64,000 nt of DNA from Luteimonas gilva (lineage in GTDB: Bacteria; Pseudomonadota; Gammaproteobacteria; Xanthomonadales; Xanthomonadaceae): the NCBI RefSeq assembly GCF_005239095.1, contig NZ_SZUA01000003.1, forward strand, positions 620,001-684,000, written 5' to 3'. Below the pieces are notes generated by a model. It made no database searches. It worked only from the letters and a program-made list of their open reading frames with translations, and had not been told where the DNA came from. Positions 1 through 8,494 of the stretch are shown one piece after another (positions within the stretch are counted from its first letter, which is position 1; every line of letters begins with the position of its first letter). A program made the translations under genes and the position numbers.

Positions 1-557
1 CTCGCCGCCGTCTGCCGGGCGAGGAAGGTGCGCGAGGAGACGATCTGCTGATCGAGGCTGTGCAGCAGCTTGGCATTCACTTCGATCGTCGCGGCCGGCG
101 CCGCGCCGCCGGCGTAGTCCGCTTCGAAGCGGCGCAAATCCATCACCAGCTTGAAGTCGGCCGCGACGCCGCTGCCCTGGCGCGCGACCGCGGCGATCTT
201 GCCGGAGTCCTCCAGGCCGCGCAGCACCGCGTCTTCCAGCATGTCGGTCGGCGTCTTGGCCCAGCTGGCGCCCTTGTACACCTGGATTTCGCCCGGCGTC
301 GGGCGCACGGCGATGCGCAGCGTGTCGCTCATCCGCGCCGCGGTCGCCGGGGCGATGCCCAATTGCCACGTCACCGTCGGCCAGGCCGGATCGGCCTGGA
401 TGCGCGGATCCGGCGCATAGATGCTGGCGCGGTCGCGCTCGGAACCGCCGCCGAGGATCGAACAGGCGCTTAGCGACAGCATCGTCAGCGCCAGCGCGGC
501 CGCACCGACGGCGCGTTTGCCGAATCCCGAACCCCGAATCTCGAATCTCGCGTTCAT
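1..557 (-). CDS. ABC-type transport auxiliary lipoprotein (partial, C-terminus beyond left edge)
   Basis: Probable outer-membrane lipoprotein partner of the Mla/MCE lipid transport system encoded just upstream. The frame opens with ATG at 557 and stays open to the left edge (185 codons visible), so the C-terminus is missing. The N-terminus is a lipoprotein signal: basic start, hydrophobic stretch at about residues 16-29, then a lipobox L-S-A-C with Cys32 as the lipidated residue. The mature part fits the ABC_trans_aux (DUF330, PqiC-like) family, which usually closes MCE operons in Xanthomonadaceae. Its ATG overlaps the mlaD stop codon (ATGA), so it is probably translationally coupled as the fourth gene of the operon. 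Lipoprotein nature is visible; the family call is by recognition and position. Confidence 0.82.
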   Translation of the reverse strand, partial: MNARFEIRGSGFGKRAVGAAALALTMLSLSACSILGGGSERDRASIYAPDPRIQADPAWPTVTWQLGIAPATAARMSDTLRIAVRPTPGEIQVYKGASWAKTPTDMLEDAVLRGLEDSGKIAAVARQGSGVAADFKLVMDLRRFEADYAGGAAPAATIEVNAKLLHSLDQQIVSSRTFLARQTAA

Positions 558-1480
558 TTCGGTTCGAACTCCTTGGGCGCGTCGCGGCCGAGCAGATAGC
601 GCGCGGGATTGTTGTCCAAGCGATCGCTCACCCGGCGCAGGTCGCGGATCAGCGAACGCAATTCGCCCAGGGTCGGGCCCAGTTGCGACAGGCCGTCGTT
701 GGCGAAGCTGCTGATCGCGGTGCGGTTCTCGCTGACGATGTTGTTGGCGCCGTTCGCGGCCGAGTCGAGTTTGGTCAGCGTGCTGTCGAGTTTGGCGATC
801 AGGCCGGGCAGCTTCTGCACGAGCTCGCGGTCGACGTCGCCGACGGCGCGATCGGTGGTCGCCAGCGTCTTCGACAGCTGGTCGCTGGCCTCGCGCGCGT
901 TGGCGATGATGGCGCGCAAGTCCTCGCGTTGGCCGGCGATCGAGCCGGTCAGCGATTCGATATGCGCCAACGTGTCGGAAATGCGCTTGACGTTCTCCTC
1001 GCTCAACACCTTGTCCATCCGTTCGACCAGCCGGTTGGCGGTGTCGGCGATGTTCTGCAGGGCCGAAGGCTGGGTGCGGATCACCGGCACTTCGCGTCCC
1101 GGCGTCGCGCGCAGCGCCGGACTGCGCGGATCGCCGCCGGTGAGCTGGATGATCGGGCTGCCGGTCAGGCTGGTCATCGACAGCTTGGCGGTGGTGTCGG
1201 TCTTCACCGGCGCGTCGGCTTGCAACTTGAGCCTCGCGATCACTTGGCGCGGATCGTTCGGCGCCAGCTTCAGGCTCTGCACCGTGCCGATAGCGATGCC
1301 GTTGTACTGCACGCTGCTGCCTTCGGTGAGTCCGGTGACCGGCTCGTTGAAGATCACGTCGTACTCGCGGAAGCTCTTTTCCGACGAGTATTTCGCCGCC
1401 CACAGGGCGAACAGGAGGCCGAAGATCGCCACCGCGATGGTGAAAGCGCCGATCAGCACGTAGTTGGCTTTGGTTTCCAT
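554..1480 (-). CDS. mlaD: MlaD, MCE-domain lipid-binding protein of the Mla transporter
   Basis: Inner-membrane-anchored periplasmic protein that binds phospholipid and forms a hexameric ring on MlaFE, moving lipids between the two membranes. The 308-residue protein starts METKANY, has one membrane helix at about residues 7-29, and an MCE domain at about 38-115 (GLTEGSSVQYNGIAIG near 50-65). A long helical region follows, rich in D/A/L, to about residue 290. It is much longer than E. coli MlaD (183 aa) and resembles the longer MCE proteins of Xanthomonas and Pseudomonas. The ATG lies one base after the mlaF stop. An upstream in-frame alternative at 1528 would lie inside mlaF and is unlikely. 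Confidence 0.92.
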   Translation of the reverse strand: METKANYVLIGAFTIAVAIFGLLFALWAAKYSSEKSFREYDVIFNEPVTGLTEGSSVQYNGIAIGTVQSLKLAPNDPRQVIARLKLQADAPVKTDTTAKLSMTSLTGSPIIQLTGGDPRSPALRATPGREVPVIRTQPSALQNIADTANRLVERMDKVLSEENVKRISDTLAHIESLTGSIAGQREDLRAIIANAREASDQLSKTLATTDRAVGDVDRELVQKLPGLIAKLDSTLTKLDSAANGANNIVSENRTAISSFANDGLSQLGPTLGELRSLIRDLRRVSDRLDNNPARYLLGRDAPKEFEPK

Positions 1481-1481
1481 G

Positions 1482-2306
1482 TCAGATCGCCTGTGTCTGC
1501 GGTGCGCGGCCTTCGCGCTCGCGCGCATCCTGCGCGGCGCGGGCGCGCGGGCCGTGGAAATACTCGTGCGCCCAAGGGTGGTCCAGTTTTTCGATCTCCG
1601 CCATCGGCGCCACCGCGATCACCTTGCGGTCGGCCAGGACCGCGATCCGGTCGCAGATAGCGTATAGCGTGTCGAGATCGTGTGTGATCAGGAACACGGT
1701 CAGGCCCAGCGCCTCCTGCAGGGTCTTGATCAGCTGGTCGAACGCGGCCGCGCCGATCGGGTCCAAGCCGGCGGTGGGTTCGTCCAGGAACAGCAGCGGC
1801 GGGTCCAGCGCCAGCGCGCGGGCCAGGCCGGCGCGCTTGCGCATGCCGCCGGAGAGCTGCGAAGGCAGCTTGTCGAGCGCATCGGCCGGCAGGCCGGACA
1901 GCTTCACCTTCAGCAGCGCCAATTCGTAGCGCAGCGAATCGGGCAAATGCGGGTAGTACTCCTTCAGCGGCACCTGCACGTTCTCGCCGACGGTGAGCGA
2001 GGAAAACAAGGCGCCGTCCTGGAACAGCACGCCGGTGTTGCGTTCGATATGGCGGCGGTCGTGCGGATCTTCCGACCGCGCGTCCACGCCCAGCACTTCG
2101 ATGCGGCCTTCGTCGGGCCGGCGCAGCGCCAGGATCGAGCGCATCAGCACCGACTTGCCGGTGCCCGAGCCGCCGACCACGCCCAGGATTTCGCCGCGCC
2201 GCACGTCCAGGTCCAGGCCTTCGTGCACGATCTGCTCGCCGAAGCGGTTGGCCAGGCCGCGCACGGATACGATGATCTCGTCGTCGGCGCGCTCGTGCTC
2301 CGTCAC
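1482..2306 (-). CDS. mlaF: MlaF, ATP-binding subunit of the Mla lipid transporter
   Basis: Cytoplasmic ATPase that powers the MlaE permease in phospholipid transport. 274 residues from a GTG start that overlaps the mlaE stop (GTGA). Visible ABC motifs: Walker A GGSGTGKS at 45-52, signature LSGG at 151-154, Walker B LLFLDE at 171-176, D-loop GLDP and switch histidine in LITHD near 208. The open frame extends far upstream of 2306, but that part only shadows mlaE; the homologous ABC sequence begins just after the GTG. Second gene of mlaE-mlaF-mlaD-lipoprotein. Confidence 0.94.
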   Translation of the reverse strand: MTEHERADDEIIVSVRGLANRFGEQIVHEGLDLDVRRGEILGVVGGSGTGKSVLMRSILALRRPDEGRIEVLGVDARSEDPHDRRHIERNTGVLFQDGALFSSLTVGENVQVPLKEYYPHLPDSLRYELALLKVKLSGLPADALDKLPSQLSGGMRKRAGLARALALDPPLLFLDEPTAGLDPIGAAAFDQLIKTLQEALGLTVFLITHDLDTLYAICDRIAVLADRKVIAVAPMAEIEKLDHPWAHEYFHGPRARAAQDAREREGRAPQTQAI

Positions 2307-3424
2307 CAGCCCATCTCCATGAACCAGATCGCGGCGATCGCGTCGAGCACGATCACCAGCGAGATCGTCTGCACCACGCTGGAGGTCGTGCGTTCGCCCA
2401 CCGACTGCGCGGTGCCTTTCACCTGCAGGCCTTCCAGGCAGCCGATCAGGGCGATCAGCATGGCGAAGATCGGCGCTTTCGACAGCCCGACCAGCATGTG
2501 CCGCATCTCGAAGGTGTCCTGCATCCGCGCCAGGTACGCCGGCGGCGGGATGTCCAGGTTGAAGGCGCCGACGCTGAGGCCGCCGGCCAGGCCGGACACC
2601 ATCGCGATGAAGGTCAGCAGCGGCAGCATGATCAGCAGCGCGATCACCCGCGGCAGCACCAGCAAGTCGACCGGGTCCAGGCCCAAGGTGCGGATCGCGT
2701 CGACTTCCTCGCGGCTGACCATCGCGCCGATCTGCGCGGTGAACGCGCTGGCGGTGCGGCCGGCCAGGATGATCGCGGTCAGGAGCACGCCGAATTCGCG
2801 CAGGAAGGCGATGCTGACCAGTTCGACCACGAAGATCGTCGCGCCGAAGTCGGCCAGGATGTTGGCGCCCAGGAACGCGATCACCGCGCCGACCAGATAG
2901 GACAGCAGGATCACCAGCGGCACCGCATCCAGGCCGACCTGTTCCATGTGGAAGACAGTCGCGGTCAAACGGAACCGGTGCGGCTCCTTCAGCATCCGCA
3001 GCAGCTTGGACAGGTTTTCGCCGAGGAAACTGATCAGGGCGACGATCTCGTTCCAATTGTCCTGCACTGCCATGCCCAAACGCGCGAGAGCGGCGTTGAA
3101 GCCGTAGTCGCGCTTCCTGCGCGGACGGTCGTCGGCGACGTCCTCGATGGTGGTGACTAGGGCTTGGTGGTCGGCGCGGAATTCGATCGCGTCGTACTCC
3201 AAGCCGCGCCGGCGCAGGAAGCGCAGCAACAGCAGCACGCCGGCCGAATCGAGCCGATCGATGTGGCGGGCGTCGATGCTGCGGGCGTCTTCCGGCGCGC
3301 CGCGCAGGGCCTCGGCGATGTGCTGGGCGAAGCGCAGCGTCCAGCGGCCGCGCAAGCGCAAGCGGCGGCCGTCGCTCTCGTCGACGGCGATCTGCGGTTC
3401 CGCATTGGCGGAGGGTCCGGCCAT
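2303..3424 (-). CDS. mlaE: MlaE permease with N-terminal STAS-like domain
   Basis: Membrane permease of the Mla phospholipid transporter. The 373-residue protein is longer than E. coli MlaE (260 aa) because about 100 residues precede the permease. That part (R-L-R-L-R-G-R-W-T, then IDRLDSAGVLLLLRFL near 57-72) looks like a STAS domain, the fold of MlaB, the small cytoplasmic partner of MlaF. The permease follows from about residue 120, with the conserved MlaE segments around GRTASAFTAQIGAM and EEVDAIRTLGLDP. No separate mlaB is seen in this operon, so the fused domain may replace it (inference). First gene of the operon, divergent from the ThrE-like gene. Confidence 0.92.
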   Translation of the reverse strand: MAGPSANAEPQIAVDESDGRRLRLRGRWTLRFAQHIAEALRGAPEDARSIDARHIDRLDSAGVLLLLRFLRRRGLEYDAIEFRADHQALVTTIEDVADDRPRRKRDYGFNAALARLGMAVQDNWNEIVALISFLGENLSKLLRMLKEPHRFRLTATVFHMEQVGLDAVPLVILLSYLVGAVIAFLGANILADFGATIFVVELVSIAFLREFGVLLTAIILAGRTASAFTAQIGAMVSREEVDAIRTLGLDPVDLLVLPRVIALLIMLPLLTFIAMVSGLAGGLSVGAFNLDIPPPAYLARMQDTFEMRHMLVGLSKAPIFAMLIALIGCLEGLQVKGTAQSVGERTTSSVVQTISLVIVLDAIAAIWFMEMGW

Positions 3425-3540
3425 GGCGGCGGCAGTTTCCCATGCCCAGCGTGAACGCGGCTATCCACCGGCGCCGGCGGGGCTGCGCGCGCGACGACCG
3501 GCGTGCGATCCTTGGCGGCCTTCGGTTCCGGGCCTGCCGC

Positions 3541-4788
3541 GTGTCGATTTTTTCTCCCGCCAGCGAACGCTATGCCGCACGCGTCCAGTTCGTGGTCGAT
3601 TTGGCCGCGCATCTGCACCGCTACGGCACTACGGCGCAGCGGCTGGAAGCCGCGGTGGTGGCGGTGGCGCAGCGCCTGCGACTGGATTGCGAACCCTGGT
3701 CCAACCCCACCGGCATGATCCTGTCGTTCAGCGACCCGACGCGTCCGCCGGGAGAAACCGACACGACCCGGGTCGTTCGCCTGGCGCCGGGTCAGAACGA
3801 TCTGTACAAACTGTGCGAGGCCGATCGCATCGCCGAAGAGGTGATGGATGGCCGGCTGGATATCGCCGGCGGTCAGGCGGCGCTGGAAAAACTGCACCGC
3901 CAGCCCAGCGCGCGCTGGCGGGCCATGCAGGTCTTCGCCTTCGGCTTGGCCGCGGCCGCGGTCGGCGGCCTGCTGCAATTGCCGTGGCTGGACATCGCCA
4001 CCGCCGGCCTTGCGGGACTCTGCATCGGCTTGCTCGAACAGTGGTCCGAATCGCGGCCGCGGATGAGGGAGGCCAGCGATGCGGTCGCGGCGATGCTGGC
4101 CAGCGGGATCGTGATCCTCGTGGCCGCGTTCGTGGGGCCGTTGAACCTCAACACCACGATCATCGCGGCGCTGATCGTGCTGTTGCCGGGCCTGGCGCTG
4201 ACCAATGCGATCAACGAACTCGCCAGCCAGCATCTGGTCTCCGGCACCGCTCGCTTCGCCGGCGCGTTGATGACGGTGATGAAGCTCACGGTGGGTTCGG
4301 TGATCGCGCTGACGGTGGCGCAGCTGTTGGGCATCGAGCCGCAGGTGCGCAGTTTGCGGCCGCAACCGGTATGGGTCGAAGCGGGCGCGCTGGTGTTGGC
4401 GGCGTACGCGTTCGCGCTGCTGTTTCGGGCGCACCGGCGAGACTACTGGCTGGTGATGCTGGCCGCCGCGTCGGGCTATCTCATTTCGCGCTTCGCCGGC
4501 GACTACTGGGGCAGCCCGGTGGGCATCTTCCTGGCGGCGCTGACGCTGACCGCCGCGGGCAACGCTTATGCGCGCTGGGGCCAGCGCCCGGGCGCGCTGA
4601 TCCGGGTGCCGGGCATCATCATGCTGGTGCCGGGAAGTGCGAGTTTGCGCGGCGTGCTCACCCTGATCCAGCAGCAGGATTTCGCGGTGGGGCAGGCGGC
4701 GATGATGGCGGTGATCAACATTTTGTTGGCGTTGATCGCGGGGTTGCTGATCGGCAATCTGCTCGTGCCGGCGCGGCGGAATCTTTAA
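3541..4788 (+). CDS. ThrE-like threonine/serine exporter family membrane protein
   Basis: Inner-membrane protein of the ThrE family, which exports threonine and serine in Corynebacterium; the substrate here is unproven. Both halves are present in one chain: an N-terminal ThrE domain (HLHRYGTTAQRLE near the start, then several hydrophobic helices with LPGLALTNAINELAS) and a C-terminal half of further helices (RVPGIIMLVPGSASLRG). About ten membrane segments can be seen. I chose the GTG at 3541 (MSIFSPASERYA...), where family similarity begins, giving 415 residues. An in-frame ATG at 3442 would give 448 residues but lies only 18 bases from the divergent mlaE start and adds a low-complexity Arg-rich leader. 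Stands alone, convergent with proS. Confidence 0.85.
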   Translation: MSIFSPASERYAARVQFVVDLAAHLHRYGTTAQRLEAAVVAVAQRLRLDCEPWSNPTGMILSFSDPTRPPGETDTTRVVRLAPGQNDLYKLCEADRIAEEVMDGRLDIAGGQAALEKLHRQPSARWRAMQVFAFGLAAAAVGGLLQLPWLDIATAGLAGLCIGLLEQWSESRPRMREASDAVAAMLASGIVILVAAFVGPLNLNTTIIAALIVLLPGLALTNAINELASQHLVSGTARFAGALMTVMKLTVGSVIALTVAQLLGIEPQVRSLRPQPVWVEAGALVLAAYAFALLFRAHRRDYWLVMLAAASGYLISRFAGDYWGSPVGIFLAALTLTAAGNAYARWGQRPGALIRVPGIIMLVPGSASLRGVLTLIQQQDFAVGQAAMMAVINILLALIAGLLIGNLLVPARRNL

Positions 4789-4792
4789 AGCC

Positions 4793-4815
4793 CTCTCCCG
4801 AAATGGGAGAGGGAC
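4793..4815. terminator. hairpin between convergent thrE-like gene and proS (type C palindrome)
   Basis: CCCTCTCCC and GGGAGAGGG face each other across a 5-base loop in the 43-base gap between two convergent genes. There is no clear T-run on either side, so it may act as a bidirectional stop or may simply be a copy of the CCCTCTCCC palindrome family seen at 12227, 21505, 32398 and 59208. Confidence 0.5.
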
Positions 4816-4831
4816 AAAGCATGCTTCGACC

Positions 4832-6526
4832 TTAGCCGGAAAGCTTCGCGAACAAGGTTTCGCGATCTAGATTGTCCGATTCGCTAGCATTGCGCGCTCG
4901 ATATTCGAAAGTCCCAGCGGCCAGTCCGCGTTCGGACACCACCACGCGGTGGGGGATGCCGATCAGTTCGATGTCGGCGAACATCGCGCCCGGGCGCAGG
5001 CCGCGGTCGTCGAGCACCGCTTCATGGCCGGTGGCGTTCAAGTCCGCGTACAGCGATTCCGCGGCGGCGGCCACGTCCGCGTCGTTCTTCGGGTTGATCA
5101 CGCACACCGCGACTTTCCACGGCGCCATCGCTTCGGGCCAGAGGATGCCGGCCGCGTCGTGGTTCTGCTCGATCGCCGCCGCCACGATCCGGCTCACGCC
5201 GATGCCGTAGCAGCCCATCGACATCACCGCCGCCTTGCCGTTCTCGTCCAGCACGGTCGCGTCCATCGCTTCGGCGTATTTGCGGCCGAGCTGGAACACG
5301 TGGCCGACTTCGATGCCGCGCGCCAAGCGCAGTTCGCCGCCGTCGATAGCGCGGTCGCCTTCGACCACGTTACGGATGTCGGCCACCAGCGCCGCTTCGG
5401 GCAGGTCGCGGCCCCAATTGACGCCGGCGAGGTGGAAGCCGGCCTCGTTCGCGCCGACCACGAAATCGGCCATCGCCGCGACGTCGCGGTCGGCGACGAC
5501 ACGGATCGCTTTTTTCGCGCCGATCGGACCGAGGAAGCCGGGCTCGCTGCCGAGGTGTTCTAGGATTTCGGCTTCGGTCGCCAAACGATAATCGCCCAGG
5601 CCCGGCACCTTGCCGAGCTTGATTTCGTTGACAGCGTGGTCGCCCCGCACCAGCGCCAGCACGAAACCATCGTCGGTCGTCACCGCGACCGACTTGACGG
5701 TGCGCGCCAGCGGAATGCCGAGCAGCGCGGCCACGTCTTCGCAGGTCTTCTGCGTCGGCGTGTCGACCTTGCGCATAGCCTCGCTCGCGGCCGGGCGCGC
5801 ACCCGGCGCCGCGGCCTGCGCGGCCTCGACGTTGGCTGCATAGTCCGAGCCGGTGGAGAACACGATCGAGTCTTCGCCCGAATCGGCCAGCACGTGGAAT
5901 TCCTGCGAGGCGTCGCCGCCGATCGCGCCGCTGTCGGCCTGCACCGCGCGGAAGCGCAAGCCGAGCCGCTCGAAGATGCGGCTGTAGGCGGCGTGCATGT
6001 TGCGGTATTCGCGTTCCAGGTCCGCCTCGGTCAGGTGGAACGAGTACGCGTCCTTCATCAGGAATTCGCGCGCGCGCATCACCCCGAAGCGCGGACGGAT
6101 CTCGTCGCGGAACTTGGTCTGGATCTGGTAGAAGTTCACCGGCAGCTGCTTGTAGCTGGACAGCTCGTCGCGGGCGAAATCAGTGATCACTTCTTCCGCG
6201 GTCGGCGCGTAGCAGTACTCGGCTTCCTTGCGGTCCTTGATCTTCAGCAGCTGGCCGCCGAACTTCTCCCAGCGCCCGGTTTCCTCCCACAGCTCGCGCG
6301 GCTGCACGGTCGGCATCAGCACTTCGATCGCGCCGGCGCGGTCCATTTCCTCGCGGACGATGCGCTCGACCTTGCGCAGCACGCGCAGGCCCAGCGGCGA
6401 CCAGGTGTACAGGCCGGCGGCCAGCTTGCGCAGCATGCCGGCGCGCAGCATCAGCTGGTGGCTGACGATCTCGGCGTCGGCCGGGGTTTCCTTGGTGGTG
6501 TGCAGGTGGAATCGCGACAGGCGCAT
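4832..6526 (-). CDS. proS: prolyl-tRNA synthetase (bacterial type with editing domain)
   Basis: Charges tRNA-Pro with proline and edits mischarged Ala-tRNA-Pro. 564 residues, the usual length for the bacterial ProS type. Class II core near the N-terminus ([13 protein letters not shown], then [16 protein letters not shown] with motif 2 character), an inserted YbaK-like editing domain at about 220-400, and a C-terminal anticodon-binding domain ending in FAKLSG. The start is ATG at 6526 (MRLSRFHL), which matches family N-termini; a longer in-frame start at 6622 would read through a repeat. Flanked by palindromes on both sides. Confidence 0.96.
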   Translation of the reverse strand: MRLSRFHLHTTKETPADAEIVSHQLMLRAGMLRKLAAGLYTWSPLGLRVLRKVERIVREEMDRAGAIEVLMPTVQPRELWEETGRWEKFGGQLLKIKDRKEAEYCYAPTAEEVITDFARDELSSYKQLPVNFYQIQTKFRDEIRPRFGVMRAREFLMKDAYSFHLTEADLEREYRNMHAAYSRIFERLGLRFRAVQADSGAIGGDASQEFHVLADSGEDSIVFSTGSDYAANVEAAQAAAPGARPAASEAMRKVDTPTQKTCEDVAALLGIPLARTVKSVAVTTDDGFVLALVRGDHAVNEIKLGKVPGLGDYRLATEAEILEHLGSEPGFLGPIGAKKAIRVVADRDVAAMADFVVGANEAGFHLAGVNWGRDLPEAALVADIRNVVEGDRAIDGGELRLARGIEVGHVFQLGRKYAEAMDATVLDENGKAAVMSMGCYGIGVSRIVAAAIEQNHDAAGILWPEAMAPWKVAVCVINPKNDADVAAAAESLYADLNATGHEAVLDDRGLRPGAMFADIELIGIPHRVVVSERGLAAGTFEYRARNASESDNLDRETLFAKLSG

Positions 6527-6598
6527 GGCAACGGTATCTGGAGCAGGGCCTGGCATTGTGCCATGCAGCAACCGGATCGCTGGAACTCTGGGAAGACC

Positions 6599-6674
6599 GT
6601 AGCTCGGGTAAGCGCAGCGCAACCGGACACGTCGCGACGTGTTTCCCTGGGTGCGCTGCGCTTACCCGGGCTAC
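6599..6674. repeat. GTAG-type inverted repeat upstream of proS
   Basis: Left arm starts GTAGCTCGGGTAAGCGCAGC and the right arm is its near-complement ending GCTTACCCGGGCTAC, with about 25 bases between. The GTAG end and paired layout resemble the GTAG-type REP elements of Stenotrophomonas. A related palindrome with the same AAGCGCAGCG core theme is at 40871. Confidence 0.75.
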
Positions 6675-6680
6675 CAGTCG

Positions 6681-6956
6681 CTACTGCTTGTCGCCGTCGA
6701 CCCGGATGCCGTCCTGCGGACGCATGTCGATCTTGCGGTATTTGCGGCCTTTCGGCGGCTTGTCGGTCAAGTGGACCACGCCGTCGGCGTCGGTCCAGCG
6801 GTACAGCACGGGCTTGGCGTCTTCGGCCATCGCCGCGGCGGCGCGTTCGGCGCGTGCTTGCTTGCGCGCGGCCTGCTCGGGCGTTTCGCGCGACAACCAC
6901 CAGGCCAGGCCGATGCCGACGGCCAGACCGGCAGCGAGGGCCCAGGCGAGCCGCAT
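6681..6956 (-). CDS. DUF4124 domain-containing small membrane-anchored protein
   Basis: 91-residue protein of unknown function. Residues 4-21 form a hydrophobic segment (signal anchor). A charged Ala/Arg-rich linker follows, then a short DUF4124 domain recognisable by YRWTDADGVVHLTDKPP (about 52-68). DUF4124 proteins are common in Gammaproteobacteria and usually act in the envelope; no activity is known to me. It lies 10 bases after another DUF4124 gene on the same strand, so the two are probably co-transcribed. The Y-x-W-x-D-x-x-G-V core is shared with that neighbour. Confidence 0.8.
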   Translation of the reverse strand: MRLAWALAAGLAVGIGLAWWLSRETPEQAARKQARAERAAAAMAEDAKPVLYRWTDADGVVHLTDKPPKGRKYRKIDMRPQDGIRVDGDKQ

Positions 6957-6966
6957 CGGCTGCGGA

Positions 6967-7359
6967 TCAGGGTTTGGCGGCCGGCGCCGCGCAGTTCGCT
7001 TTCAGCGTCGCTTCGGCCAGGGCGGTCTGGTTGGCCCGGTCTTCGGCCGACAAGGCCTTGTCCGGCTTGCCATCGCCATCGCTGTCCATCTTCACCTCGG
7101 CCTTGCCGCCGAGCAGGGCGAGGTTGGCGCGGGCAGTGGTGCATTGCGGGTCTTCGGCCGCCTGCGTCGTCTTGGCGGCGGCGGCCAGGCTGGCGCCCTG
7201 GGTGTTGACCGCGCGCACTTTGTAGTCGCCCTTCGGCGGCGGCGTGCTGGAGTATTGGGTGACGCCGTTGGCGTCCTTCCACTGGTAAGCCGCCTTGGTT
7301 TGCGCCGACGCGGCGGCGGCGGCCAGGCACAGGGCGATTCCGATGGCCAGACGTAGCAT
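6967..7359 (-). CDS. DUF4124 domain-containing secreted protein
   Basis: 130-residue exported protein of unknown function. ATG at 7359 is preceded by AGGAG at a good distance; a start further upstream would add residues before the signal peptide. Signal peptide at about 1-19 (ALCLAAAAASA-Q cleavage). The DUF4124 core follows directly (YQWKDANGVTQYSSTPP, about 24-40), then a tail with the acidic stretch DSDGDGKPDKALS, which looks like a calcium-loop motif, and two Cys in the mature part. Upstream partner of the smaller DUF4124 protein and divergent from pssA. Confidence 0.8.
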   Translation of the reverse strand: MLRLAIGIALCLAAAAASAQTKAAYQWKDANGVTQYSSTPPPKGDYKVRAVNTQGASLAAAAKTTQAAEDPQCTTARANLALLGGKAEVKMDSDGDGKPDKALSAEDRANQTALAEATLKANCAAPAAKP

Positions 7360-7466
7360 CGCAGGCTCCTGCGGCGGGACAGGGCGCGATTGCAGCATCG
7401 CCGCCGGGCGGGCGCAAGTCGCGCCGTCACAAGTCCGGCAAGCGGCCGAGCGGATACACTGCGTTC

Positions 7467-8240
7467 ATGACCGATGCCCCATCGCCGCGACCGCGCTCGC
7501 GCACCATCTACCTGCTGCCGAACCTGTTCACCACCGGCGGCCTGTTCGCCGGCTTTTTCGCCATCATCGCCGCCTCCCAGGGCCGGTTCGAAGCGGCTTG
7601 CGTGGCGATTTTCGTCGCCGCGATCCTGGACGGCGTGGACGGCCGGGTCGCCCGGCTCACCAACACGCAAAGCGAATTCGGCGTGCAGTACGACTCTCTG
7701 GCCGACCTGGTCAGCTTCGGCATGGCGCCGGCGCTGGTCATGTACCACTGGGCGCTGGCCTCGCTGAAGCTGGACGGCGTGACCGCGGGACGCATCGGCT
7801 GGCTGGCGGCCTTCCTCTACGCCGCTTGCGCCGCTTTGCGCTTGGCCCGGTTCAATAGCCAGGTGGCGCAGGTCGACAAGCGCTGGTTCATCGGCCTGGC
7901 CAGCCCCGCCGCCGCCGGCCTGATGGCCAGTTTCGTCTGGACCTGCCACGACCTCGGCTGGGTGGGCGAGGATTTGCGTTACGCCGCGATCGCGGTATCG
8001 GTGATCGCCGGCCTGCTGATGGTCAGCCGCCTGCGCTACAACAGCTTCAAGGGCAGCGGCAGCGGGCCGAAGTCCGATCGCGTGCCGTTCTTCGCATTGT
8101 TGATCGCGGTGGTGGTGCTGATCGCGTTGTGGATCGACCCGCCCAAGACGTTGTTGGCCGCAGCGACGCTGTACGCGCTGTCGGGTCCTGCGTTCTGGTT
8201 CAAGCGCCGGCGGATCGCGTCGGTGGAGCCGGCGCCGTGA
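7467..8240 (+). CDS. pssA: CDP-diacylglycerol-serine O-phosphatidyltransferase
   Basis: Makes phosphatidylserine from CDP-diacylglycerol and L-serine, the first step to phosphatidylethanolamine, in the inner membrane. 257 residues with about eight hydrophobic helices. The CDP-alcohol phosphotransferase motif is complete: D55-G-V-D58-G-R-V-A62-R63, then G72, D76 and D80. The alternative of an archaetidylserine-type enzyme is unlikely given the type II PssA-like opening YLLPNLFTTGGLFAGFFAI. First of three overlapping genes: its stop overlaps the GTG of the HolD-like gene. An approximate -10 TACACT lies about ten bases before the ATG. Confidence 0.92.
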   Translation: MTDAPSPRPRSRTIYLLPNLFTTGGLFAGFFAIIAASQGRFEAACVAIFVAAILDGVDGRVARLTNTQSEFGVQYDSLADLVSFGMAPALVMYHWALASLKLDGVTAGRIGWLAAFLYAACAALRLARFNSQVAQVDKRWFIGLASPAAAGLMASFVWTCHDLGWVGEDLRYAAIAVSVIAGLLMVSRLRYNSFKGSGSGPKSDRVPFFALLIAVVVLIALWIDPPKTLLAAATLYALSGPAFWFKRRRIASVEPAP

Positions 8241-8494
8241 GTTGGGATGCGTTCCAGCGCGAAGTGCTCGATGCGCTCGGCCACAGCGTCTATCGCTTGG
8301 CCGATGCCGAACCGGCCGCCGTTCCCGACGCGGCGGCTCTGACGCCGCTGCAGCGCGCGGTGCTGCGCGCCGCCGGCCGCCGCGATCCGGACGCGTCGCT
8401 GCTGGCCGCGACGCAAACATTGCGCGCGAATCCGACCGCCAAGCGCGCGCTGTGGCCGCGTTTGCGCGCGCTGCGGCGCGGAGAGGCCGGATGA
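8237..8494 (+). CDS. holD: HolD-like DNA polymerase III psi subunit (short)
   Basis: Proposed psi subunit, which joins chi (HolC) to the DnaX clamp loader. The gene starts with GTG overlapping the pssA stop and ends overlapping the rimI ATG; 85 residues against 137 in E. coli HolD. The C-terminal LRANPTAKRALWPRL closely matches my memory of the end of E. coli HolD (LRANPTARAALWQQI), and the N-terminal W-x-x-F-Q-x-x-V-L-D-A-L-G fits its DnaX-binding opening. The middle is shortened. Position supports it: holD precedes rimI in E. coli too. No other function suggests itself, but the match is short. Confidence 0.68.
   Translation: MSWDAFQREVLDALGHSVYRLADAEPAAVPDAAALTPLQRAVLRAAGRRDPDASLLAATQTLRANPTAKRALWPRLRALRRGEAG

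Noticed and set aside
1482-3443. 653-codon frame that would join MlaF to an upstream region
   Set aside because: The first 379 codons only shadow mlaE in another frame; MlaF proper begins at the GTG at 2306, which overlaps the mlaE stop.
3442-3540. Longer ThrE-like start at ATG 3442
   Set aside because: Only 18 bases from the divergent mlaE start, with no ribosome site and an Arg-rich leader unlike the family.
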